Below are positions 25,401 through 38,000 of a DNA stretch of 64,000 nucleotides, one piece after another. The stretch is from Diphasiastrum complanatum (Eukaryota > Streptophyta > Lycopodiopsida > Lycopodiales > Lycopodiaceae), in NCBI GenBank assembly GCA_029204225.1, contig CM055107.1, positions 3,414,706 to 3,478,705 of the forward strand, in the 5' to 3' direction. Position 1 is the stretch's first letter; every line of letters begins with the position of its first letter. Below the pieces are notes generated by a model. That model saw only the letters and a list, made by a program, of their open reading frames with translations, was not told the origin of the DNA and ran no database searches. Position numbers and translations under genes: made by a program.

Positions 25401-28400
25401 TCACTTTGTAAGCCAATTTCGTTTTAATCAATAATTGACATATTTAAGAAAAAATGAAAACAATTTCGGTTCTATTAAAACTTAACGTAACTGGGATTTT
25501 TGAACTTCGTCAATAAGGATTGAAACTATGAAAATCGATTTTCACCATCAAATTCTCAGTTTCACTGTTATCAATCCAAATCGGAACGATTTTGAAACAT
25601 CTGGCATGCATCAAAATCCACATGCAGTGATTTACGGAAAAATCAACTTTTTTATGTGAACATTTGCTTTTTTTCTTTTTTGCTTTTTACGAAAATTGTA
25701 CTCAAGCATGAAATTTCATTTCGAAAACTACCGTAACACACTGAGCCATGTTCCCAGCATGCAAAGTGATCTAGAAATGTCTTTTCCACAGAGGACGTCA
25801 ATACTATTGTCTCACTTTCTGACATGCAATCAGAACATTGTGAAAATTTGCGAATTTTTGAACTAAAAATTTTCCAACTTCTGACGATCACTTTTGTTAT
25901 AGAGGACCAAATTGGACGCTGTAAAGCATTGTACAGAGGGAAAGTAGGTTAGCAAGAGGCCCGTCACCCTAGGCCCTACGATCCACATGTGCGAGCTGTT
26001 ATGTCTAAAAAAACATGTAGGAGGGCGCACTTTTTCTAGGAGGTTTTGTTAAAATCCACACACACTTCGCATGCCATCAAATAGCCATTACAAGCAGTCT
26101 ATAGAGGTTCATTAGAGATCAGTAGAAGCTTCTATCAGGTCCAGCAAAGGTCCGTAGGCTAAGATCAACTAAGGGAGGGCTTCTACCAAGCGAACGTCGA
26201 TGAATCAAAGTACTTCAAAAATAAGCTTTCCTCACCTTCTTAAAATCATCCACACTTCATTGACCTTAGGCTAATATCATCTTTCCAGTTAACTTTTATT
26301 GAAATTGATAATTTCTCTAAAAGGAGGAGTGAAGTGCATCGCAGAAAAGATCCACGTTTTATTGGCTCTTCTATGTCAGGTTGTTGCAAGAAGGATCGGA
26401 TTGGAGCCATGATCTATCTCAAAACTGCTAGATTGACTTCCTTTCAGCTGGACCAGCAACGATTCCTCTTGAAAAGGCATTCTGCATCAAAAGATCCTAC
26501 TCTTCTTGCAGATTTGATGCATTTTTGCTCAGTTTTTGATCAATCCAACGTGCAATTTCTTTTTGCAAAGACTAAATTACTCTCTTGAACAGTAGACGCA
26601 CTCTCTACATTTAGCTTTGATAGCCTTCATAATAAGCTCACCACTCCAAAGTTAGCCAGCAGACAGAACTAAGCTCCTCTTCACCGTACTTGGTCGCACT
26701 GCTGAGTCAAGGTTGATAATTCCTTATTTCGTTCTCTGTGTCTCTAACCCATTTGTTGTGGTGTACCAATAATGATTGCCTTTCCCTTGGTGCCTCAACA
26801 GGAACTTGACCACCCTAGTAGCGTGCCAAGCTTTGGCTATGATTTTAGCTTTTACTCATGTTCAACCAGAAAGTATCTATGCTACATTTTTTTTCTTAGA
26901 AAAATTCAGTAATTTACTTTTTTGGTTAATTGTGAATCATTGCAACTGCGTTTGAAGTCAAGGGCGAGCTTGTCATGGAGTAGAAGAAGATCAAAATGTG
27001 TCACTCTGTGTTTGCAGGAGCTTTTATCTAGGAAAGTGGACCGTGATGAACTTTTGCACCTTCAAGGGGTTCTTCAAAATCAGGTAGAGGACTGCAATAT
27101 TTGACGTTTTCCAAAATTCGATCTTGAATTTGGCTCTCTTTGGTAGTATATTTCCCTATTGTATTACTGAAGTAATCACGTGAACCAAGTAGAAATGGCT
27201 AATTCCATGCATCCTTTCAAATGATTTCTTTTGTGAATTTAAGCACCTTGTCATTGTTGATTTTTGTTATACACTCTTAGCATCAAGCTTTACCATCCTA
27301 TTCCAGATTGAAGCTAGCTATCACAAGGATCCACAAAAATATGACATGTTGCTCTTCTTGTCATGTGCCATCTAACCCATTCTTGAACATCAAATTAGCT
27401 TGGAAAAAACAAGAAATCAAGAAAACTAGTCAAAAATCAAGAAGTTTTTTTTATTGCAAAAATAGGGTTAGGTTTGGGAAATTTGGGCAGTGCTTTAAAA
27501 TTTTTTTTTTTTGCTAATTTGATTGGCGAGGGTAGGGTTAGGGTTGGGTGAAGGTAGGGTCTAAGGCTTTTTTTTTTAAAAAACAAAAATCAGCGAAACT
27601 TCAAAATGAAAAGACTGAATGTTTTTTTACAAAGGGACTGAACTTAAAAAATGAAAAAGTGAAGTGCTTCTCACCCGAAATTCCTATCAAAGCTAGAATT
27701 GGACCTCTTTCACTAGAACTTGCATCTCTTTGTCAATCTTCCACCAAATTGGTTGGAAATTGGCTCAGATTCAAGCTAAGACAGAGATCTATATAATCCT
27801 ATAAAATTACACTCAAAATATTTGGCCAAAGGTATAGCCAAAAATAGAGGAAAACAGATTGCAAAAACTATAGCTAACTAAAATTGGAATGAATTCACTA
27901 AAATGGCCATAACTTAGTCATTATAGCTCCACATCAAGAAAAATTAGTACCTCCAGGAAGCTAAGAGAAAGGGCTACTGATCCAAAATAAGAAATCTCAG
28001 AAAAAATAAAGATTAATAGGTAAAAATTGAATCAAAACATTTTGGAAATTGAAAAACAAAGAAACTAGTAAAAATAATTCCACCAAACTCAAAGAAAACC
28101 ACCAAATCTGATGGGGAAAGGATCTAATGCTCTGATACATGTGACAATCTTAGCATTAAAACATCTAACCCATTCTTGAACATCAAATTAGCTTGGAAAA
28201 AAGAAAAAATCAAGAAAACTAGTCAAAAATCAAGATGGATAAATGCAGCAAAACTTCACCAAAATAGGCAAAGTAATGATCATTCAAAGCATAGGGCCTA
28301 AATCTCTAGCATGATCAAAGCCGCCATGTGATTTTAGGCACATGAACCACCAATTCCATCAAAAAAGGTCTCAAAGAGAAGCTTCAAGAACACTAAGAAT

Positions 28401-31400
28401 CCAAATTAGACAAATGAACAATAGCCTCGAAATTTAGCACAACCTCAGCAATTATTGTGGTCCTTTGCACTTCTACTATAAGTTTGGGGCCTTATTTGGC
28501 TTAAATGGGCGTTACAACCATTATTACAATCCCACTATTTTCAAATATAGCACGCTTTTATTAATTGTCTTATTGACTAATTCTAGTTTTTTTTAGTTCC
28601 ATGGCTATATTTAACATTGCATTTAGTAAGCTCATGGGTTAATTACATGCAGCACATGACACTTCTTCAAACTTATATTCTATATGTTCACTCTTATATT
28701 TTTTAACTTTTGCAAATGCGTGATTTTTAATGGTTAGACTTTTGGCAAGGATTTTTCCAGATGCGTTTTTTGTAGAATGACGTAGTCCATTGCTTATCAA
28801 TCAAGCCCTCTGATCTTTACCCTCTTAAGCTGTTCAGTTGAATTTTGTGGAAAATAACTATTTGAGTCCATCTCTTATCAGTGGAAAAGCTCCCACATCC
28901 GCCATATACATTTTTTTTGAGATTTTGTTACAACAGATTAAAGATTCTTTTTGCAACCTTCGAACTTTGAGGCAATGACAATTACAGCTTGCAGCTTACA
29001 GTCTTCTTCCATAACAGGGAAATAAGCCTTTCAAGGAATTCTTTTCAAGTTTCAGGTCAATTCTGACTTGAAAAATGCCAAAAAGTAGCTTTTAGGATTT
29101 TACATGTGTTGTCCACAAATAAGTGGCATGCTGGTTGACAGATCTTTTCCTCATTTCAAGGTCTGGTCAGTTCGATTCCACTCCAACGCAGATAGACAGT
29201 TAAAAAAAAAGTAATGTATGCATGATAGGATACAATAAGATTGTGGTAACATAGTCCATAAAATCCGAGAATTGGATCTTTGAAGTCCTCTTTTAGGCCC
29301 TTGAGCCTTAGAGGCTAATGTCTTACCTGGATACAATATTCTCTGGAAAATTGAAGATTGCAAAAGAAGCAGGCCCTAGATGGCCCCACATTTTTGGTAA
29401 TCAGGAGGAGCTGGATGTACTATTGATAACTTCCAAGCACATCTTAATATCATATAAAAAGCACTAGGGTCATGATAACAAGAGTTGTGTTCTCCTGGTT
29501 AAAGCTGATTGGTTTTTCATATTTGTTGCTTGTTACGAACTACCGATACATAGTATTTTCCTTCAGGTTTTCTTGGTCATTAAAATCCAAAGAATAGTTT
29601 TTATGTGTTCTTGGTCTAATACCTGGATTTGATTGATAGCTGGACTGTATGTTGACTATTTATTTCAATCTAGTACATCGGCAATACCTTTTCAAGAAGT
29701 ATCCATATATCGCATTTTAATGCGTGTGTTCCAAATCTTTGCTTGCAGTCTTCAAATGAGGGTCTTAAAGAGTTACGTGAGGATGTTGATGATCTTATTG
29801 GTTCAGTACATGCTCTGGTATGTTGAAGTTTGAACCCACTTGTATTTGCTACTATTTTTTGTGCTCTATGCTCCTATTTCTGATATTGATGCAGAGTTTT
29901 TTTTTTAATTGCTGGTTCTCCCTGCAAATGGTCTTTTTTGCTTGACAAACTTCGGTACAAGGTGTTTTGCCTAGTACCGTTATCAGATTATAGAACAACA
30001 GTTTGGCATCCTCCATCAGAACACACAACCTAGTATTCTTTTGTCGAAGATCATATTAAATTTCAAAGGAGCAGCACCTGTGCAAGGACATTCTTTATTG
30101 TGGCTTTCTGACATTGTTTTCAATGGCTGTTGCATCTTTTAACTTAACTTGGAACTAGATTTGACATTTCTCTTGGCTTGTGTCATAGTTCTTCCATCTC
30201 TCTAGGAATCATGTCTGTTTTAGACAAAGTGTACCCTTTAAGGCTCAATTTGTATTATGTAAGGATAACCAATATGTTGCTTGTTACATGGGCAAACTAA
30301 TCAAAGGGAAGGTGCCATCTAACTTTAAAACAATTGACATGTGTCAAGTAGAAAAAAGTATTGCCTTCAATATGGAAATAATTTCACACACGATTCTGAA
30401 GGAAGCTATTTTGAATAATCAGTAAATTTATACAGGATTGATCTGTGATAGTTTCTTTTGCATTCAATGTGTTTCTTTATCATCTATCGCTTAACTCCCA
30501 CACTTGCTCACTGCTCCCTTTGTTACCAGATCTCAAGCTTTTTCCATGAAGGGAAGGGTTTCCCTATGGTCATGAATGAAGGAAGATAGAGAGAGCATGT
30601 TGTTCCTTCAGATGTTTCGTCAAAGTTGAGCTGGTGGATTCTGGTATTTGCCAGCCGGTCTCAATCTCGTGCATTGATTTGGCCATCATCTTCAAAGGAG
30701 AAAAGTAGGTGCAGGTGGTGTCTCTAGCCAGTTCTCAATTTCGATCTTCATTCACAACGGTGGCAGCTTTGTGAGAAGATCCGGTGCTCAACAAGAAGGA
30801 GCTGAAGTTGCAAGAGGAGATTATGAAATCTACCTCAGATCTCAGGTTGCTGTAGGACAGCAAAGCACGGAGTCAACGTTGTTAGGAGGACAACGTGGAT
30901 TCGTAGGAGGATCTTGGTGAAATTCTTTTTGGAGATCATTGCTGCAGATTGTTCCCTGGTTTCAAAGAGGATACACGTTGATCTTTTCCAGGATTCTGAT
31001 CGCTGAATCTGCAGATACTTCAGTGATTTTTGTGACAGTTGATCTCTAAATCTATAGATTGTTGATGGAAGCTGTTTTTTGGTTGACTAAAGTTTGACTG
31101 AAATCTGTCCGCTGGATTTTCAAAAGATAAGTTGTGTTTTTCGGGTAGCTGTTTGTTGGAAATTTACGGGATTTTATTTATTGAATCTGCAAGATAGTTC
31201 GCTCATTTCCAAGAAGGGAGTTTGCTGGTTTGTGAAGACGAAAAGTTCGCTGCCAGATTGCTACTTGAAAAGCTAGAATTGTTTGCTGTCTATTCGTTGG
31301 AGAATTACATCTGATCGTTGGAAGATCCACGGGCAAGACTGTAGGCAGCAGAGGGTACACAACAAAGAACAAGCATAGAAGAAGGGACTGTCAAAAAGTG

Positions 31401-32761
31401 ATGAAGGCTTCAAAGGCCAATAATAAACCTAGTTTGGCTTGCCTGCAAGGATGCATGTTATTGGCTGTGATTAGTTAGAGATTTCTAAGAGAAATCTGGA
31501 GCATAGTCTAGTGGATCATACAAGGGCTATCAAGATTTGATCATACAAAGCTTACTTGGAAAGTAGTTGGTATACATGCAAGGAAGCATGTACATGCACA
31601 AATTGCTAGGATGCAATTCTTGTGCAGATCACTGAGGTTTAGGAAGTTCAAATCACCATTCTTAAGATCCATTTGAATCTGAGAAATCAGAAAAAACAAC
31701 AAAAATCGGTCAAATCTGCCAGATCTTGGTCAAAAGGAGACATAAATTGTCATTAGAGCTGATAACTTTTTACTCTCTTCCAAGAAACGTTCGCCGAGTT
31801 GCAGGCATTTCCGGTTTTGTTCCTAGAACCTTCAGTGTGAAGGGCGAACATTCCTTCATAGCAGATTTCGAAAAACATCAGAAAAACCATCAGAATACAC
31901 CAAAAAACACCCAAAACCCTAAAAATTACAAAAAATGAACATTCATCCGATTCACTGTGCATAGGTGTGATTCAAATCGATCTACTGCCAGGTCGACGAA
32001 CGTTATTTCGATGGAGAGCAGAGTCGGGGCAGACTATGTGGAGGAGGAGGAGTGGGTTGAGGGGGATACGGAGGAGGACGAGGAGATGGGGGCGGAGACA
32101 CAGGGGGATGACCTGGCTGACCTACTGGTGGACCTTGATGCGGAGACAGAGGAGGAGCCAGCCATTCCTGCACGTAGGCCTAGGGGGAGACCTAGAGGTT
32201 CTGGGAGGGGGGGGGCTGAGTACTCTTTTTGTAGATAGGAGTGGAGCATCACAGGCAGCCGTCGGCCATGCATCATCACAATGGGTAGGGCCATCCCAGG
32301 GCGTAGGGTCATAGCCACCTGACACACAGACACGACGGAGTAGACACAGGGCTGGGGGCAGCCAGATGGGGGCCAGAGGAGGGGAGAGAGGCAGAGGCAG
32401 AGGTAGAGGTAGAGGCAGAGGCAGGGGGAGGGGGGGGATCCAGAGCCAGAGCACGCAACAGAGAGCTAGAGCACGCAGTAGAGCGAGGGCCACGCCACGG
32501 CATATGGTTCCCTCCAGTTCCGATTCATCTGCGGACCCTTGGGATCTGTAGTCAGGCACAAGATGATTTATCCTACCATGACTCTGACGAGTCTTAGTTG
32601 TATAGTTTTCATTACGTTCATGGAACATCATTGTACCCCATTTTGGTGCCATGTGGCCCGATATTATATATTATGATGATCCTATTCACAACATTGTCGT
32701 GATTCAATATTGTTCTTTGTGGTTTTAGTTTAGTAACTTCGTATTTTTTATGGTTTATGGT

Positions 32762-32839
<78 letters not shown>

Positions 32840-35028
32840 GGTTGAAAAATGTTTCATTTAAGGTTTAGTAGGTTCAGAATGATTCAGCTGGGTTTTTGTT
32901 CAGCATGGTTTTAGTTCTGTTTGTTGTGATCAGAGAGAGAGATAGAGGGAGAATCAGAGAGCCTGGGAGTTAATACACCTAAATTGGACCATCCTGCATT
33001 TGAAACAGTCGGCAAACTACACAATCATAATGCTCTCAATCAGAGCTTTTATCTGATACCCATATTGCCTAAAAAAATTTCAAAAAAAAAACAATTGATT
33101 CTGCACGATTCAGGGAAAAACCCGAAAAGCGGTGCATCTATGTAATAAACTATGTGGCTTTGTGCCACAAGTTATGTTGAAATTGCCCTAACTGTACCCG
33201 AACCCTAGAGCAACCCTAATAATGGCTCGAAGCAATAGCTTTGGTAACAATCAGTTTACAACTCTCCCCATCTTACAAAACATTGCTTTCAACGTTGGGT
33301 TTAAAAAAAAAACGGTGCTAAGAAAATGAACATGCCTGAAATGAGATCTATATATCAAAATGAATCTCAAATTTAGCTACCAAAACTGAGATCATGATAC
33401 TATGAACGATAGTTGCATAGAAACGCGTTTCTCAGAAATGTGTTTATGAGACAGAAACGTTGTAAAAAAAAAACACAATATATATATTTTTGAGCCCCTC
33501 CTCGCGGCCAGAAACGCGCCAGCCGTGTAGGAGGGAATTTGTTCGCTATTGGATGCGTAGGCAAATCATCTAAAAGAGCTATCATAGGATCAAAAGCAAT
33601 ATCGAAACAATGAGCATAGGCTATAGCATCGGGAGTAGCACCAAGGCACTTGGCATCAACGTCAAAGCATACAACATCAACATCAACTTGTATATGTATA
33701 TGTGAATGTAGCTCATAGCATGCAATATGAGCATCAATCTGTACATGTGACTCAAATGCAGTGTGTGACAATGTCACTATCTCATGTAAATCTCTCTCAC
33801 TATGTGATACAAAAATGTGTGACACTATCTCATGTGGATCTCTCGCATTGTGTTACACTATCACTGTCTCATGTGAATCTCTCGCATTGTGTGATATTGG
33901 AACTGTCTCATCCTCACAATGAAATTCAACCTCGCTCGCAACGCAAAAGGAAGCTCACAAAGTGACTCAAAAATAGAGTTGGAAGGATGCTCATTGGTAT
34001 CACTTTCAATATCTATGACACTACTTTCATGTACATAAGGACTCTCAAAAGTAGATGCATAATCATTGGATAACATAAGTAGACATGCCGCTCAGAGATA
34101 GACGAATGAGAACAAACATACGTACGCCACTTAGAATAAGCAAGACCGCCTAAGAGAAGCATTGCATCTCTTGAGAATTGGCACAACTCAAGCGATAAGG
34201 TTCAAAGTGATATTGAAGATGTGTCGAACCATGTCTCAAACACGCAGAAGTCATACCCACAACGATAGATATAGAGGAAAGGGGGAACACCTAGTGAAGT
34301 GACAAAAGAGCTTCGGAGACATAGGCACAACATGAGATTTTAAGGAGCACACACGATATGAAAGAGGGGAAATACCTAGTGAAGTGACAAAAGTTAAAGG
34401 GGAAAACACCTAGTGAAGTGACAAAAGAGGGAGACATAGGCACAACAAGATAAAGGGGAAACACCTAGTGAATTGACAAAAGACGGAGACATAGGCACAA
34501 CATGAGATTTTGAGGAGCCAGGAAGTACGTTGCCAGACAAGAGAAATATAGCAAAAGATAGGTACCAATTGGTTGTTGTCCCAAAAAAAGACGATGGTAC
34601 TACAAAAAGAGCCTAAAAACCAGCAAGTAAAAGTGTGCAAAAGTATGTCAATACCGCCTCCAAGTAGGGTGCTGGAAATAGGTCGGGAGGCTGCCCTGAA
34701 CAATGAGCAAGGCAGTATCAAAGAGAGCATTGCAATGGCTAGAACATAGGCCAAAAACCAGAAAACAACTGCTAATGAAATATATGTCAAAGTCACCTCC
34801 AAACAGGGCATTGGGAAGAAAGGAAGGTACTGCCTTGAAAAACCAACAAGCGGAGTCACAAATAACCTCAAAAATAGGGTGATGGAGTCTCCAAAAGACT
34901 ATAAAAAGCCAGCAAACAAATGCTGATAAAAAAGTGACAAAATTCCTCCAAACAGGGTGCTAAACATTTGCAAAAACAGTTACCAGAAAAGATAGCAGCC
35001 ACTAAATTAGTCGTTGGAAAGAATTTAC

Positions 35029-35060
<32 letters not shown>

Positions 35061-38000
35061 TTCTGTTTTGGTTTTTCCCTGCCGCTAAGTTTATCAAAAG
35101 AGCTTCCACTAATCGCTGAAGATATGCTAGAAAAAATGGAGATCTGCCAAGTGAGGAGAACCCTAGTACTCCTGCTAAGGAAGGAAAGTGCTCTGATACC
35201 AAGTTGTAAACTCAATCTATGGATAGTGTATCAATGAAGGATACATGACTATAATAGACACAATCAAGCAATCTCCCACGAAGAATGGCCAAGAGCATAC
35301 GATAAAACTGTTTCTCAACATAAGCTTTGAAGATTAGGAAGTGATCAAATACCATAGCTTTTGAAAAAAGTAGATACGACCAAGTATATCTTGTGAAGTC
35401 ATCAATAAAGGTGACAAAACATGTTGCACCACCAATACTTTTAGAAGAAAAAAAATGAACATCCGAGTGTATAAGCTCCAAAGGATGAGTAGTCTTGATA
35501 GAAGACTTTTGATATGGCTTTCTATGTGATTTTGCAATAGCACAAGCCTCACAAGGCTTGGAATCTTGGAAAGTGATTTTGGAAGGCCAACAGCCTTATC
35601 TTTCTTGACCATAGAAGACATAGACTTAAAGTTAGGATGCCCCAACCTTCTATGCCATAACTCCTCCTTAGATAAAAGAGCAACTTCACAAAAGTTTGCA
35701 TTCTCATAAGAATTCAACTTGAAAATTCCACCATATCTAGATCCATTAGCTAGGACCTCATCATTTTTCTTGATAAAGCAAGTATTGGAATTGAACTTTA
35801 CATCACAACCACTATCAAGCAACTTTCCAACACTAATCAAGTTCTTTGTAAGTTTAGGAATAAAAAGAACATTGGAAAGTGAAAGAACTTTAGAAGAAGC
35901 AAGTTTCAATGGAATGTTGCCAATTCCTTCAATAGAGCGTTCATGATAATTTGCAGTATAAATAGATCTCTTAAGTCCTTTGTAAGGTACAATTGAGTCA
36001 AAAGACTCCTTTGAACAGCACATACGTGAAGAAGCTCCACTATCTATGTACCAAGCTCCATCTTTCCTGAAAGGTGATGAAGAAAAACTTGACACCAGAG
36101 TGATCCTTCTCCATCACTTGCAACAAAATCTTCTTCAATTTCTTTGGAGAGATTTGCTTGCTTGAGTTGGTTTTTCTTCTTGAAGCAATTGGAGGCATAG
36201 TGCCCCTTCTTGCCACAAAAGAAACACTTGACTTTCTTCTTCTTGGTCTTCGAAGTAGAAGGATGAGATGAGTCATAATGAGCTATGTACACTTGTACTT
36301 GGAGAGTTCTGTTTCTCATTCACACTAGAGATTTTGTTGAATACTTCCTCAAAAGTTTTTACTCTATCTGTGCCTTTTGTAAAGGTCATCCATAAAGCGC
36401 ACCTCACTTCCATACAAATGTAACAATTTAATTGTTGGAGTAATTCTACTCATCCTATCTACTTGCATGCAAATCTGGTCCACATCACGCAGCATCTACT
36501 CTTGTTTTGAGTACTATGCAACACTTTGGATTTTGCTTGTTGAACTCATTTTCTATCTATCTAGTTTCTTGACAAACGACATCTTTTAAATATTCGAAAA
36601 CTAGCATAATTTGCTCCAGGTTGAAACATTTTCCTTTAGAACTTTTCTCATCTAGATCTTTTCCAAGTTCGCTTTTCTAGACAAGTAGTGCAAGAAAAAG
36701 GTGTGGGAAGGTTCCTTGGGAGTGGAAGTGAAGAGTAGATAGGACTGGACAGCAAGGGAAAGTAGGATGGTGGCACGGGACTAAAAGGTACTGAAGATAT
36801 CATTCCACCAGCTCAACCTATGTATGCACAATTCTACCACAGACTGTACAACACTTGGACTGCTGACGTAACCTACTAGAAACCGTTCTCTGATTACATA
36901 GGCATATCAACTCTTGATGGGATCGTTACATTATTTTTGCTTTGTTAGTGTTCCATAACAATTATGCATGGCCGCCTTTTTTTCCTATTAAACTTTAGAT
37001 GGGTTAGTTGTTTCTTACTTATTCATTTACTTTTAACAGGCTGACAGGAGCGACTTGTCTGTGTTGCTTTCAAAAAGGGTAGATCAAATTGTAAATCCTG
37101 CTGCCACAGTTTCAGGAGGAAATAGTCAACAGGATGGACTTCAAGCAGCCATTAATGAACATGCGACACGTATTATGGAATATGCCGACATGCTTTTGCA
37201 GATGGAGGTCAAAGATCTGTACATCATACTCTCTAGCCATAAAAAGTTCTGATCACTCAAAAGGCTAAACTGGAATGATGGAGCTACTAATTCATGATAG
37301 AGGGACACATATCCTGAAATTGCTCTTTTATTCTTGTAGGCTATGTTGTCTTCTAAAGCCGATGTAGCAGGCCTTTTAGCTTTGAAAGCTGCCATCCAGG
37401 AGCTGCAGCAAAGGAGAAAGACAAGGGGAGCTTCTATTCAACTTCCAGCAATTTCTTCCAATGCCAATGTGAAGCAGGTTTTCATTATCTGTTGCATATC
37501 TCTGGCTGTTTTCTTGTCATTTCTTGTTTCAATCAGAAATGATCTGAATTATGCTATTATACATCCGAGTATGAAAATTATAGCTTACTTTTAACTGTTT
37601 CCTTTGATCCAAATTTCTGTTACTGCTTAAACATGTGGTGCTGTTATATGCCAAGGACGGAATCTGTAAACATTCTATATAATAGCTAAAACTCCTCAAC
37701 CAACAAGAATAAGGATGCATTCACATAAGAGCCCGGTAAGTGGCAGCTGGCCCAAATGCTTTCCTCTTCTGTAGCTAAAAGCTTCTCCAGTGGGCCTGAC
37801 ATGGATCCTTAAACCATTTGGCTGCTCTAATAGTCATCAGCATCTTAGACTCGGATCACATATGGCCCTGATGACTGAACCACTCAAGTGCAAATAAATG
37901 ATTAGATTTTCTCATTGAAGTGATCATTTCTTAACGTTCTCAGAAGGAAGGCTGGATGCTCTTGACATTCCTCAAGTGGCTCTAACTTCTAAGCTGCATA

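Larger units (their letters stand above)
31960..33142 (+). mobile_element. hAT deletion derivative (copy 2)
   Basis: The left end CATAGGTGTGATTCAAATCGATC resembles the reverse complement of the copy 1 terminus and shares GATTCAAAATCGCGATC with its subterminal region. The right end is GCGGTGCATCTATG. Between them, bases 32006-32027 equal copy 1 bases 167-188, then the sequence jumps to copy 1 position 776 and follows it to the end, including the acidic/AT-hook tail, the 3' UTR and a GA run at 32763-32836. The dimerisation domain and intron are gone. The flanking octamers (TCACTGTG and TAATAAAC) do not match. Confidence 0.7.

Noticed and set aside
27500-27560. GGGTTAGG-rich stretch as an interstitial telomere
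   Set aside because: Units are irregular (GGTAGGGTTAGGGTTGGG) and do not follow the plant TTTAGGG period.
31421-31428. TAATAAAC, identical to the octamer right of hAT copy 2 (33143-33150)
   Set aside because: The next bases (CTAGTTTGG) do not resemble the terminal repeat, whereas 31960 does. Probably coincidence in A/T-rich sequence, although the missing duplication at 31952 leaves this open.
33416-33470. CATAGAAACGCGTTTCT, similar to a hAT left terminus
   Set aside because: No matching right end or octamer duplication was found nearby, so an element cannot be defined.
33400-33825. 141-codon His/Asp/Ser-rich frame
   Set aside because: Composition follows from CAT/ATG-rich tandem repeats; frames are open on both strands for the same reason.
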